64,000 bases of DNA, taken from NCBI GenBank assembly GCA_947396885.1, contig OX377204.1, positions 5,208,001 to 5,272,000 on the forward strand, written 5' to 3'. Shown here piece after piece: positions 21,476 through 33,711 of this stretch. How positions within the stretch are numbered: the first letter of the stretch is position 1; each line of letters begins with the position of its first letter. Source of the stretch: Heligmosomoides polygyrus polygyrus (taxonomy: Eukaryota > Nematoda > Chromadorea > Rhabditida > Heligmosomidae). A program made the position numbers and the translations under genes. The notes below the pieces were generated by a model, which saw only the letters and a program-made list of their open reading frames with translations, did no database searches and was not told the origin of the DNA.

Positions 21476-21754
21476 TCATATTCGAGCCGATCTATCGTTT
21501 GTGAAAAAGGGATTGCTGATTTCCTTGCCATCGAGGAGATATCCTTTATCCTCCCTGTCTAAACTAGTCATGACTTTTCGGAGTGCAGCTGTGAGCAGAT
21601 AAGCAAAAACTGCTTGGCTTTTTTTACTCGGATTTTCCTTCCATTTAAACAGCTGGATAACAGATGGAGTATCCAAAAAATCTTTGGGTAGATGTATGCA
21701 GGCATTAGAAATTGCAGCATATATAAAAAGCATGAAAGCTGTCATGAACAGCAT
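21476..21754 (-). CDS. Hypothetical small protein with signal-peptide-like start
   Basis: A 92-codon ORF with a real ATG. Residues 1-19 (MLFMTAFMLFIYAAISNAC) are a hydrophobic run ending in small residues, as in a signal peptide. The rest is hydrophilic with mixed charge (WKENPSKKSQ, LDREDKGYLLDGKE). No family is recognised. There is no obvious TATA box or strong trans-splice acceptor (only TTCATAG just before the ATG) and no neighbouring exons. It could be a chance ORF. Confidence 0.3.
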   Translation of the reverse strand: MLFMTAFMLFIYAAISNACIHLPKDFLDTPSVIQLFKWKENPSKKSQAVFAYLLTAALRKVMTSLDREDKGYLLDGKEISNPFFTNDRSARI

Positions 21755-22239
21755 TTGTTTCTATGAAGTCGGAAGCGTTATTTTGACCATAAAAGTCAGA
21801 ACAGGAGGAATCATTTCGATGAGCTGGATGACATGCCTGCTTGTTTGTGGTTCAAAGTAAGAGAATTTCTTGCAAAAACCGGCTTTCGTTCAGTGTTCTC
21901 TACATACGACTAAGAAGAATTTTAGCGAAAGTCTTCAATTGCAATTTACTTTAGTTCTTTATATTTTTTTACTTATATCTTTAATTTCTCCCGTATTTAT
22001 CACATATCTGGGTTTCTGTTGTACTTGTGCGCATTTCTACTTGCAAAAAATAAATAACGTAAATGCTGATGATGGGTTTAACATAGCACATTAATCACGT
22101 AAGAGAGCATGTGGATAGTTCGTTTTTATGCTCTTAAGCAAGTTATATGTTCGGAAGTCAGCTGGTCGTACAAGAACTTTGTAAAGTAGGTGCGAGTAAA
22201 TTTCTGTAGCAGGCTGGCGCTCTAGATGTACTATATAAA

Positions 22240-22640
22240 ACATTGGATCCACACAACCACAACCATAGAGGGAAGATCCCAGTCATCTGACCATTTTATA
22301 TGAATTAATATAGCATCTTTGATTTCACTTGAAGCGCGTTTTTTGATTTTCTTACAAATTTTAGAGTGATCAGCATACATACTCCATTTGATTTTGTAGC
22401 AAAATAAGTGGTCTCGAAGGTGCACAAGAGAAACAGCAGTGGTGACAAATTTGTTCCTTGAGGCACTCCGCAATGTGAACTCCGAGCAATCGGCTCTAAC
22501 TTTGACTAGGATATTACTGGTCTAATCGTAGCAGAGATTCTAACTACTTTCATACAGAATAGCGGTTTTCTTAGCGGGACGTCGTCAACAGCCTTAGAAG
22601 AGTCGAAAAAGACTTCATTCGTTCAGATTCTACGTCCTAC
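22240..22640 (-). pseudogene. CR1-like reverse transcriptase remnant
   Basis: Minus-strand frames carry FFDSSKAVDDVPL (cf. FDFMKAFDKVPH in the copy at 25.8 kb), GVPQGTNLSPLLF, and YADHSKICKKIKK...WSDDWDLP, which lines up with FADDVKIYKTI...WSADWELP. The catalytic FADD has become YADH, and stops and frameshifts separate the blocks. A decayed non-LTR element fragment, 3' end missing. Confidence 0.7.
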
Positions 22641-22649
22641 AGATCTTGC

Positions 22650-25638
22650 CCAACCGATCTAATAAAAAATATCGCAGTCTCCACTGAAAGTCTTTCCAAA
22701 AGATCCGAACTGTTCCTTGGAAATGATATTGCGTTACATGTACTCTCAATTCGAATAGAGCACTACATAAAGCTGCAGAAGCTACAACGGCAGAATAGTT
22801 TTCCGTTATTCTTCCAACCATCAAACTTCTTCGGAGACTTGAAACTCTTTAGTAATTGAGCGATTTTCTCACTGAAGGACGTGGTGGCAGTGATAAATGT
22901 CAGCGATAATAAGCCATGCGGACGTTTTTCAAAGGAAACGGGTTTGTAGTGGAGAGCAAAAACACTTATTGAAGTGATGTGTGTATCTGTCCGCAGCTCT
23001 CCTCCTTGTATTGTCAGGGCGTCTCTTACATCTGCGTGATAATTCGAAGTATATTCTCTTCTGCATGTAATGTTTGGAAATTTCTGCTGAGGGGGTTGAC
23101 CAATACTCGAAAGTCTGCGGTTTTTTATTATTAGCACAACACACTTTATATATTTCTTAAACGGTTATTATTTACTTATCGTTAGTGGCAAGATATTGTT
23201 TGTATTCAGTTTTCTGGTTTGTCTGGGTAAATTCTAAAGAAGGAAGGTTAAATATTTAGCCTAGCCGTGAAACTACTGAAGGACCTAGACGAACCGTGAC
23301 AAGACGAGCATATTAAGTGGCCTTTAATGCTCTTTCGCTTTATAGGTGAAACCTTTTTTTTATTACTCTACTCCTTTGTCTCACTTGCCCATACAAAACA
23401 AGTTGAGGAGATTTCCCTCTGTTAACTCACGGCAATTAAGTGCGTGCAAGGCGAGCATTCTCTCCGAACGTCAGCTTGAGCTCCCAGCATTCGTGGAAAA
23501 TCTTTGAACTTCTGCAAACTGCCAGTCTTACTAGAGTAAAAATAAGCCACAAGCTTGTTTCGGAGATGGGAGTTCCGAATGGAATCCGACGCTTGCGCTC
23601 ATTCGCTCAGGGCCTGTTCATACTTTGCGACCATAGAGACTTGTCGCCTGTGCGAAGCATGCAAATCGATAACAAAGAGCGATCGCCCCCCAAGAACCTC
23701 TTCATACTCGAGCGCTGTGGCTGCCGCTCTTGTCGATGCTATCGCCTGTTCATATCTACTGATTTATTTATTCATGTTTCCCGCCGTGACGGGAGCGACT
23801 GGGGCGACGGACAGAGTGTGGAATACGTAATTACACAACAGTGCACTTATATGCGAAGCAAGCTATTCCTATTCTGCCATTCTTCAGGTCAAGCTAAGCC
23901 ACCTTTTTTGTGTGTAAGATTCATGATGCAGGCAATATGACTGTTTGCTGGTGTCTGTGTTAACTGATTGACTGATTGACAAGAAGTAGGCGTTATGGTG
24001 CACACCACACTATGACCGTCGCGCCAGGTGCTCCCGTCGCTCTCGTCGCTGCTGTCGCCTGTTCATACTTCTAGTGCGCTGCCACCGCGAAGCACAGTGG
24101 TAAAGTTTGTTTTGCTGCGGCTCACGGAGTGATTCAAAAATGGCAACAAATTGTCGACTTGTGAATTCGTTTCAACTTACAGCGGGCTTGAGGAATGGAG
24201 ACCACCGAGATAACCTGGGTGCTAAAGAAATTTTGGCCCACATTCGGGTTAAAATTGGAAATCCTATACAAATTCGGTTTGAAGTGAGCGCAACGAAATG
24301 ACCAGCACCAGTTGCACGGAGGAGGATACGTATCCCGGACCTCCCGTCCATGGGTTACTGGGCGACGAAACGACAAACGAAATTTCCATTCAAAGTTCAA
24401 ACTTAGCCAGATTAAATGTAAACTATAAGCGTCCGTATTATTAAATAAATAATTTTAGAAGGCACCACGTGCCTACTTCTACGGAATATGGCAAAGGTAT
24501 TACCCTATATAGTGAATAGCAGGCGGTAGCCAGCAATGGAACATTTTGCGCTTTGTCCTTTGCAGAACTGTTTGGTACCGACCACGGGTAGACGAATAGC
24601 TTGGCTCGCAAATGGGGGATTTAGAGCCGTGTCGACTGCTCATTGGAAAGTGTTAACTGCTCCACACTTGTAACTAGGCGACAGGAGGGGCGCAAACATA
24701 GGAAGCGTAAGTCCAAGTGTCCCATTGCTGACTAGTTTAGCACTGAAAGCTGTAAGGGTTGCTACCGCATTTTTATTATCGCAATTTTATTGCTGGGTCC
24801 TTGGTAGCCTAGACGGAAAAGGCGACAAACTGCTCCGAGTGCGCGATTTCTAGTTTCTAGTTCGGGATTCTGCCGGGCAAATCATGACCTACATTGCTCC
24901 AATGTCATTGATTCGGAATCAGGTTTGTCTGAGAATGACAAAACGTTGTACATCAACAGGCCACTGCATACCACTTTCAACCGGTCCCCTTAAATATCCC
25001 CTAAAAAATTATACAGTAGTCGTGCGATGCGTTCGACCCGATTCAAGATCTATCAATCGATGATCTCCGATCAATCCCATAAGCGCGCGCTTCGGCTGGG
25101 CGCTGGAGCACTTTCCACCAATGTTTTTCTACGTTTATTGTTCTTTTTCTTTCGTTTTTATTTCTTCATATACGTCGACTTGCCTACAGCCTAACTGGAG
25201 GGTGTATGCCGGGTTCTATTCGACGTTTGCTGTTTTTTTTGTAATGCGATGTTTAAATTTTTGACCGCACTGATGAGCCCACCGTTAGGATTCTGTTTAG
25301 CTGTCTGCGGTTGCAAGGGCGAAACAGCTATTTTTGCAAATTTAAACTCAGCTTTCTGAAGCAGTTTTCTGTAGGGTAAGGACGGATGGAGAAAGCTGTG
25401 CTATGAGCTTGCCCACTGTAATGCAGTGATTGGACAAAATTGTTTAGTTGAGAAACCTTTCCTTCCTATAAACTGCTTCGCTCTACTGTGTGCGGTTGTA
25501 AGGACTCGGCATGCTATTTTTCATCGTTTTGTTTTCTTCGTCCAAGGTCTTCACTTGTGCAATGAAATCTTTAAACAGAACATAATGAGCGGAGAAATTA
25601 GCGAGTGAATATAATTGAATGCAGGTGAAGGTTGTTGA
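22650..25638. other. No gene recognised; scattered repeat scraps
   Basis: GGCCTGTTCATACTTTGCGA near 23610 and GTCGCCTGTTCATA near 23745 and 24055 resemble the ends of the miniature elements at 48714-48843, but no complete pair was found. 24455-24640 and 24860-24990 may hold decayed SINE-A. The 166-codon plus-strand ORF at 23440-23940 lacks any family signature. Confidence 0.3.
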
Positions 25639-26963
25639 ATAAAGATTCTAATTGTCGCTGAGAAAATCCTACAGAAAAAGATCAATGAACATCTTGAATA
25701 TAACCACTTTCTAAGCCCATGCCAGCATGATTTTGTCAAGGGCAAGTCAACGGAGACTCAACTCTTGGAAGCAATGAATGACTGGACGGACGCACTTGAT
25801 AAGAATAAAGTTGCTCACGTCATCTATTTTGACTTTATGAAGGCGTTCGATAAAGTTCCACACTATAAACTTTTGTATAAACTCGAAAGAGCGGGTATCC
25901 ATCCAATGCTTCTGCGATGGGTTCGTGACTTTCTCTCCAACAGGACTTTCCAAGTTCGGATTAATGGTACTTTCTCTCAATATCATGCGGCAACTAGCGG
26001 AGTTCCTCAGGGTGGAGTTCTATCACCACTTTTTTCAACATTTACATCCAGGATCTATGCTCTATTTTCTCAGGTCTAGATGTTAGTTACAAAATTTTTG
26101 CCGATGACGTGAAAATCTACAAGACAATTGAGTCATGTTCTGATTGTGATGTGTTGCAGTCGGCGAATAATGCGGTAGCTCGTTGGTCTGCAGATTGGGA
26201 ACTCCCGTTGTCCAATGATAAAACTAAAGTACTTTATTTAGCATGTAGTCCGTCATTGATTTGTAGACTGGGCTATGATTATAGGCTAAATGAAATTCCG
26301 CTGCAAGTTGTGGACAAAGTCTGTGATCTGGGTATCACAATCTCCAAAGAGCTCAGTTTTAAGGAACATGTTATAAAAATCGCTACTAGGGCTAATGCGA
26401 AAGTATGTAAACTTTTTCGAGCAATTAAATCTAAGGATTCTTCAATTCTTGTTCGTGCCTACAAAATGTACGTTCGCCCTATTCTTGAATATGCAACCAC
26501 AATATTCTTGCCGCAGGATAAAGGACTGATACGTAAACTGGAGAGTGTGCAAGACAACTTTACTAGAAAGCTAATGACCAGGTTGCATGGATTCAATTAT
26601 AGCAATATTCCCAGAGGCGCAGCTAGAAACAGGATTGTTGGGTTGCAGACCCTAGAGCTCAGACGTAGACGTAATGACCTGGTGATGCTTTACAAAATTA
26701 TTTTCAACCTAACACAAGTTGATCGCAGGATGCTGTCCTTGCGGGACTCAGTCACCCGAGGTGGAGCTACAAAATTGGTTCCACCAAGATTCAGAACTAA
26801 AATCCGTAGAGACTTCTTTGTCTACCGATCAATAAACAAATTCAACAGTTTTTTCAAAACAACATCCATTCCATTGAAACTGTCTCTTTTCAAGTCGTTG
26901 GTGACAAAGCTCTTAAATGAGTCATCAGTTCAAACAAGCCGCCACTTGAATGTTGCCCAATAA
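25639..26963 (+). pseudogene. CR1-like reverse transcriptase, one frameshift
   Basis: Copies element RNA into the target site. Blocks in order: LEYNHFLSPCQHDFVKGKST, IYFDFMKAFDKVPHYKLL, TSGVPQGGVLSPL, then after a frame change at about 26030 (one T lost from a T run) FADDVKIYK with the catalytic DD, WSADWELPLSNDKTKVLY, YVRPILEYATTIFLPQ, and the arginine-rich tail LELRRRRNDLVMLYKII. Apart from that indel, about 440 codons are open, so this is a fairly young copy. The N-terminal half and the endonuclease are absent. Confidence 0.85.
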
Positions 26964-27128
26964 TGACGAGTTTGTAATTTACCAATTTACCCATTCACTG
27001 TTTTACCTTATCGTCATTTATCTCTGGCCCTGTAATTTTATCCTTTTGTTTTTATGCTTCCGTTTTCATGACTTGCATGTGCACTTTGCTCATGTCAATA
27101 AATAAATAAATAAATAAATAAATAATAA
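25639..27128 (+). mobile_element. CR1-like LINE, 5'-truncated
   Basis: Starts abruptly inside the reverse transcriptase (frame preceded by a stop at 25636) and ends in an (AATA)n run at about 27100-27128, a short 3' repeat of the kind CR1-type elements use in place of poly(A). A 3' UTR of about 140 bp separates the stop (26963) from the tail. 5' truncation is the usual outcome of target-primed insertion. Confidence 0.8.
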
Positions 27129-27129
27129 G

Positions 27130-29387
27130 AATGCTGTGAATGCTGTTTTAAAGACGTTTCAGAGATTTGACTTCGCCTCCCTATGCTCACTCCGCAGCGA
27201 TGAGCACCACAGGAGAGTGCTGTTCCAGTTGACTTCCTGCGCCATCGCCGCTTCGACGATCATTTGCAGCTTCGCCTATCAGGACCACTTTGGAATCCAC
27301 CATGCAGTGGTCGGTGAAACCCATCTAGAAAAGTTCGTAGAAGACTGTCGGCAATCAAGCTCAATCCAAAGTGTCGGCAGAAATGTCCGGTTTGACGAGG
27401 AGCGCCTTGGCCTAGAATGTGGCGGCTGGCTGGCCTCCGATTTTCACAGCGTAGAGGAGTCTGAATCGGTTTACGGAATGCGTCATACAGTCCGCTTCTG
27501 TGCGGTGTATCGGAGGCACTGTGTGGATCATCATTTTTAAAGGCGAAAAGCGGGTGAGAAGTGCCCAACCAATTTCTCTTATTTTAAGGGTCGACGCTGT
27601 GCTCGTCTGCGCGCTGAATCTTGTGCTTCACTTATCCGCCTCTAACGATAGGATGTACTAATGGCGCGCTTCGTGCTTGAAGAGGACCACATGTGTGCTC
27701 CCGGCCATTCGGCACCGCCTGTGTCGTGCCGTCTCCCCCTCACTTTTACGCTTGCAGGTGAGCCCACTGATGAGCGCTCGCTGTTGTCCTGCACCTGCGG
27801 GGTAGGCCCTATTTTGGGAGGGGAGACGGCGCGGAGTGTGGTAATTTGGATTTTGATGTTCATCAACAGGTCCTCCAAGAATTTTCACAGTCCGCGTGAC
27901 TATTCAGGCGTCCCCCAGTGGTATCGTGACCCTAATTATTGTTGACCCAGCTGACGGATAAATAAGGACGCGTTCGACGTGTTGGATAACAACATATCGT
28001 GGACTAAATCGCCTTCGCAGATTTAATGACAATAATGCGTCATCAAATAACACTTATGACGACCTACGTGTGGCCGGTCACAGGTCCCACAGTTGCGCAG
28101 GGTCGTGGAGGGGCGGCGGAGTCGACGACGGCGTGGATGCTGCGGCGAAGGGGGCCGGCAGCGGAGAGCCGGCGGCGAACGGGCCGACCACGCAGGGCCG
28201 ACGGCGAGCGAGAAGTGCCGGCGAAGAGCCCAGCGGCATGGAGACCCGGTGGCGTGGCAGACGACGACGTGGCGGCCTCGACGTGGCGGGCAGCTGCGTA
28301 GCGGGTGGCCCGGCGGCGGACCGAAAGGGTCGGCGGAGCGAAGGTGGAGCAAAGGACCACCGCACATCGGCGACAGGTCCTCCTTAATCGTGGGAACCAC
28401 GACAGCCTGCTTTTTTGAGATGATGTTTCCCTGTGATATTCCTGCAGATCCCTGGCCATGGTATCAGCTAATGCTGCTGATCCAATTGGATTCGATGACA
28501 GTCGAGAGCTGGTAGCACCGCTGAAAACCGCTCTGATGACACCTCCCCTAGCGTTTATCTGGTTGTCTGCGGTTGCAAGAGCGAAACGGCTTTTTTGGTA
28601 TTCCTCTTCTTGTGTTTTCTTCGCGTTTCCTGCACTCAAAATGACGATAAACCCCTCTAAAATAATTGTGTGAAGTAAAAAGTAGAGCCGAGTGGATGAG
28701 AGTCATTTATCACAACAGACCGCTGCTCGGACGTAATTTGTGATCAGTATGACCTCTTGTGGGGCTATTATAGAGGGGTTTTTAGAAAGCTTTCAGAGCA
28801 CCGATTCTATGATCTTGGGCGTATCCTGCAGTCCATTGGAATCGAGGATAAAAAAGAAGAATAGTTTTCATCAAGGTTTTGATTGGATATGGTCGTGGGA
28901 GATTACCACGAATTTGGTCGTTGTTCGAATTTTCGACGAGGAGTGCCGTGGATTAGGAAGTGGCCGCTGTCTTATGATTTTCATACCGTAGGCGAATCTG
29001 AAACGGTTTACGGAATATACCACGCACTTCGCCTCCGTGCGGTACGTTGAGCCCAATTTGCGACCGTTTTTAGTCAATACGGTAAGCTTCGGCTGTCAGC
29101 TAGTGGAGCCACTCAACGTTGTCTAGAAGAACTCTGAAACAAGACCCCACATTCGAAGGATAGGTTGGCATTGGTTGATCAATATACCGAAAGATGAAAG
29201 GGCCATTTCCGGCCGTTTTTTCTGATTGTTTGCCGTTCGGCACTTCTTTATGCCAGCTAGGAGCTCCGAAAATGTGCTGTTACTTAGTCAAATTAAGTTT
29301 CTGCTGTTCGCATAGAAATTTAGGTGATTGCGGAATTTTTCAACATCATTGATTTAGAGACGTGTAAAAAACGTAGTAATCCATTTC
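27130..29387. other. No gene; duplicated segments
   Basis: 27410-27515 and 28940-29045 are diverged copies of one another (GACGAGGAG.GCC.TGG, GATTTTCA.A.CGTAG, CGGTTTACGGAAT). GGTTGTCTGCGGTTGCAAGA at 28563 has relatives at 25306 and 25488. These are fragments of a dispersed repeat I cannot name. Confidence 0.4.
28070..28390. other. GC-rich island
   Basis: About 320 bp dominated by GCGG, CGGCG and CGACG, in AT-rich surroundings. Several frames on both strands stay open simply because stop codons are rare in such DNA. Translations are low-complexity A/R/G/P. No promoter or RNA gene is claimed. Confidence 0.55.
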
Positions 29388-30992
29388 GTTTGGAAGTTCG
29401 TGGACTAAGAGCTGCATATTTGGAATGGCGCCAATGTTCTGTATTTTTGATGTTTGATTTTATTTTTATTTTTTATACTTTAAGAACCATTTCGGCTCTA
29501 GTATCTTACTTGTTAAGTAAGATACTGAACCCAAGAAGCGAGCCGGCGCCTTCTTATTTGGCTTGATGGCGGGCGAGGAGGGCGCCAACGACTTGCTGTG
29601 GCAGCCGTCGCTTAGCCATCCTACTGAGGTGATGGTCGATTTTGACTCAATTTTTGAGCTACGTGAGGCAGATTTTGAGCCCGTTCTGGACCTGCTGCTT
29701 TATTTCTCATGGAGACGTCCGGGGTAGTGTACGAACATCGTAGGGACACTTCTGAAGGCTTGAAGCAGCGCTTCCCATGGAAAATAGTGTTTTTGTGAAA
29801 TGATCGCTTGAGAATGCAGACGACCTACACGACGTGACGTTCTTCTTCGTGGCTTGTTCGTAGTGGATCAGTGATTCACGTACTACGTTCCGAAGCAACG
29901 CCTTGAGGATACCTCAAAGTCCGTCGCATGAAGGGCCTCCTCTGGTTCGGTTCGTTTTCGTCTTATTCTACGCTAGCGACATGTTTTCGTCTCTTTTTTA
30001 GCTACTACACTGCCCTGCTTCCCCAGGCCATCGGTGGCACGATGCCATCGCAAGCTTCTTGTGAAAATCCTCTATTTCGTAAACCTACTTAGGCGATGGG
30101 TCGCCCACCCACATGGATGCCACCGCGGCGCTCCAGGAGCTAACCTCCAATATTCTAAGTGGTGGAGCCTTCGGCGCCCCAGAAGGTGCCTGTCAAACCC
30201 ACCGGTCGCGATGACCTGTCATAATCGCAGTAGGTAGAATTCCTCAAAGGATTTTTATAGCGCACCTTAGAGGGTGCGATAGATAATTAAATGGTGCAAA
30301 AATTTGGGCATCTGGCAATCAGCCTGATGGAAATCCAGTAAACGGGTTCACAGCAACTTACAAAGCTAGGGCCATAACGAATTCATCTCTTCAGAAGGGC
30401 TCGGCGATGAACGAGAAGGAAGTGGCTCCTTGACCTGTTGCTCCTGAAGTTGTTGTGCGAAAATATATGGGTCTCTAAGTTGTTGAGCAAAAGCAACCAA
30501 CAAATACCGTTTCGAAATCATATGTACAACAACTAACAAACATTGACGGGCATCGATGGAAGAACAACAGGTATGGAATTATCATTTAAGAGAATTCCAG
30601 TGGTGGTGGCCCATTCACCGTCAAGGCATCTTAAAATGTGTGTTAGGGTCCGGTTATACTTCGACGCCAAGCGAAGCGACGCACGTTCAGTGGCCACATT
30701 GATCGGGCGAGGCGACCGATCAATATGGCCACTATGCATGCCATCGCGTCGCTTGGCGTCGAAGTATAACAGGACTTAGACCAGGCAGATCCCGCTGATA
30801 ACTCTCTTGTCTCGAGTATTTCCAATTTTTTGACCAGAGCTTTTGGATTTCATCGGGACATGACCTCTCGGGATGTGATTCACGTGTTGATGATGGCAGA
30901 CAGATGGGGTCAAGAGAAGCAGGTGAAAAGTATCGATCGGACGATCAATATCGGTCAATAATCCCGATTTTTCAATAAGAGGACTAATGGAA
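29388..30992. repeat. 1.6-kb direct repeat, left copy
   Basis: Matches 33712-35328 over 1,605 bp. By eye there are four substitutions, an 11-bp tandem duplication (CTGGCAATCAG) in the right copy only, and one homopolymer difference. Inside are a perfect palindrome AGTATCTTACTT-GTT-AAGTAAGATACT at about 29500 and a 129-bp miniature element at 30647-30775. It contains no convincing gene. Together with its partner it brackets the reverse transcriptase block exactly, like the pseudo-LTRs of Penelope elements. Confidence 0.9.
30647..30775. mobile_element. 129-bp miniature inverted-repeat element
   Basis: Ends GGTCCGGTTATACTTCGACG and its approximate complement CGTCGAAGTATAACAGGAC, flanked by TTAG on both sides (30643-30646, 30776-30779; three or four bases of duplication). 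The inner part GATCGGGCGAGGCGACCGATC is also palindromic, so the whole unit folds back. An almost identical copy lies at 34982-35110 inside the right direct repeat. Same family as 48714-48843. Confidence 0.8.
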
Positions 30993-33711
30993 TAAAGAAA
31001 GAGAAATGAAAAGAATAAACAAAAAGGACTAATATCCGTTTCGTTCCTACCCTTAGACGGATATCAGCAAGAATAAAAATAAAAGAATAGGGTCTTTCCC
31101 GGAACTCCTCAGTAAGGAGGAAAGACCCTTAGAATGTTTGAACATAACTCACCTTCAAATCGTATACGCTCCACAAAAATATACAGGATCACAGTAGAAT
31201 AGATAGAGTAGTAGTAGGATAGATAAATCACAGGCTGTATAGGTAAGAAGTCTCTAAAAACGATGAAATCTCAAGAAAATCTTAAACAGTGGTGAACCAG
31301 CGAATACCTAGTATCCAACGAGAATATAAGGTAAATAGAGGAAACGACATAACTGCTGATATTAGGAACTAAGAGGTATTTATAGGCTAAAGTAATACTC
31401 AGCGTGAAAAAGGCGCGGAAAAACAATTGTTATTGGAGCAGATAAACTACCACAACAAGGGCAACTGTCAACTAGATCGGCTAAATGGCAAGCGTGCTCC
31501 GAATAAGACACAGCGCTATGCCCTTAAGTGCAATTACACTACCTTCACCATAAAACGTTACATAACTTAAAATACTTCCAAAAACGATAGAAATGCAAGG
31601 AAAAGGTGTATATGCACAAAATACAATAAATGAAGTAGGCAGAGATCGTATAAGAAGGCAAGTACATCTAATATAAATTTGGAAAGTATACTGATGAAAT
31701 ATTGTGTTATGGAACTAGGAAGACTAAATATTATGACTTGGCTGTAAAGTATTAAAAAAGCTTCTCTAGTATTTTATGTTTACAATATTTAACATCGAAA
31801 AGTTTGTATTTATACAAGATAAACTTATTTTTAGTTAAACATTTGAAATTATTACTAACTATCACTAATCTAGTGTAACCATTAGCAATAAGAAGTTTAT
31901 AAAGTGTATTGATACGTTCTAAGAAATCTTCTAAACATGTACAAGTTCTGGAGATTCTCAAAATTTCTGTATAAATTGTGGCATTTTTAACACCTAAGCT
32001 GATTAGAGATGTAGCATGTGGAAGTCTTTTAACCTCAAAATTAAAACTATCAGTTTTGTTATAATTTTTTGTGCGAATTATGTTGTTATCAATAACTATG
32101 TCTAAATCTAGATAGCAGCTGTGGTAATCATTAATGTGAGTAGTTTCTATTTTAAGAGTATTACCATACACATTATTGAGGATTTCTTTGATATTGTTAG
32201 CATCACTATTATGGATGATAAGTATATCATCCATATATCTAAATGGTTTAAATACTACGTTATTATATGTTCTATTTGCAATGGAATAACCATATTCAAA
32301 ATAGGACAATGTTAAGTCAGCTAGCAATGGGCTAAAGTTACCTCCCTGTGGAACTCCTATAGTTTGTCTAAAAATAACTTTACCTAATTGACAAAAACTG
32401 TTATTGATAAGAAAATCTACATAATACATTAAATCATGAATGTCATAAAGGTTATATTTAATATCGCATATATCAGTGTAAAATATTTTATGATTGTAGC
32501 TATTATAAGCAATGTATTTTTTACCTGAATTTTTAAAGCATAATTTAAGTATATTTTTTATGTTGTTGATTATTACCCTATGTGGTAAATTTGTAAACAT
32601 GTTAGTAAAGTCTGCAGTGAAAATTTTCAAGTTAGTTCCATAAATGCTAGTTAAATTATTACTAATATTTATGTCATCTATGGCCCAGTAACCAGTAATA
32701 TTTTTATTTCTTTTGTTAATAGAATTTACATATCTACGAAAATGAACTTTAACAAATGAAAAGATATTTTTAAGTTCTACTGCTAACGGTTTAATACTAC
32801 TATTATAAGCACCTGTAATAAACCTAAATTTAACCGGTGTTTTGTGAAGTTTGGGTATGCAGTACAAAAGTGGTATATCTGCCTTATTATTACTACCTAT
32901 TCTCATTTTATTACAAATATTGGCATGTCTGTGTAGAATCTCTCTTTCAGATTCTTTATTGTAAATAACATATGTATTATTATCAACTGCATTATCCACA
33001 TTCATTTCTTTAATAAGCGTAGAAATGTAAAATTTTTTTACAAACAATACCATAATTATTATTAGCTTTGTCTAGTGGGCATATAACAAATATTTTTTGT
33101 AACGCAGATAAATAACTTTTATTGTAATGAAAATCTTCACTTGTCATGAGTCTATCTTTAAATAAAAAAGGTTTTAGTTTCTGATATATTTTGTTATTAA
33201 ATAAACTACATATGTCTTCTTTTTGTTTATGATTGAGCTTATATTTTTTGACAAACTTATTTAAAATAGTTTCTATGGTAATTTTAACCCAGTTTAAAAT
33301 GTTATGTTTATCAACATAATTATGTATGCGATATTTCGCACCTTTACTCATAATATTAAATAGGGGAGGGTCTTTAATAATACTAAGGTCTCCTGTAACT
33401 ACATGGTCAATACAATTATCTTTATATTTAAACCGTTGTTTATTTTATCCAAAAACTGTTCTGTATCGAAATTGGTTTTATTTCTATTTCTGTTTCCACT
33501 ACGTTTTCTTATTTTAACTATTTTTAAACTGTAGTAAGGTTGATTGTTACCATATAACAGTGGGTTATCAATGCATGATATATTACCATAACCTTTGAGG
33601 TTATCATTTAAACCAAATGGATAAGCGGTATTCAAAAGCTTTATCCAAAACAATTCTTTTTCAGCGAGGATACTTTTATCTTGGTTATCTTCAAGGCTAT
33701 CCAAAATGGTA
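30993..33711 (-). mobile_element. AT-rich Penelope-like retroelement core
   Basis: A 2.7-kb, strikingly AT-rich block lying exactly between the two 1.6-kb direct repeats. It holds one degenerate reverse transcriptase gene on the minus strand (31752-33711) and about 760 bp of 3' non-coding DNA, with a 10-bp hairpin at 31090-31128 (GGGTCTTTCC/GGAAAGACCC). Base composition differs sharply from the flanking repeats, which argues that the two parts have different histories or constraints. Confidence 0.8.
31752..33711 (-). pseudogene. Penelope-like reverse transcriptase (Naiad-type domain order), 5' truncated
   Basis: Reading from 33704: ELFWIKLLNTAYPFGLND, which I take as the end of a GIY-YIG nuclease domain, then MSKGAKYR, ICPLDKANNNYGIVCKK, CIPKLHKTPVKFRFI, FTADFTNMFTNLP, GVPQGGNFSPLLADL, the catalytic FRYMDDILII, and FNFEVKRLPHATS. 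The nuclease-before-polymerase order and the LLADL and DFNF-like blocks resemble the Naiad-type Penelope proteins of invertebrates (from memory). Two single-base frameshifts, near 33425 and in an A run near 33035, break the frame. The frame meets a stop a few codons into the right repeat, so the nuclease active site is missing. The polymerase core itself (433 codons) is open and its YMDD is intact. Confidence 0.78.

Noticed and set aside
23440..23940. 166-codon ORF as a gene
   Set aside because: Protein-level texture is poor, it crosses sequence resembling miniature-element ends, and no splice or start context supports it.
28023..28639. Long overlapping ORFs on both strands
   Set aside because: Open frames are expected in GC-rich DNA; the translations are low-complexity with no family signature.
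31090..31128. Complete hammerhead ribozyme
   Set aside because: CTGAGGA and GAAA occur on the minus strand, but stem II is at most one pair and the cleavage triplet cannot be placed.
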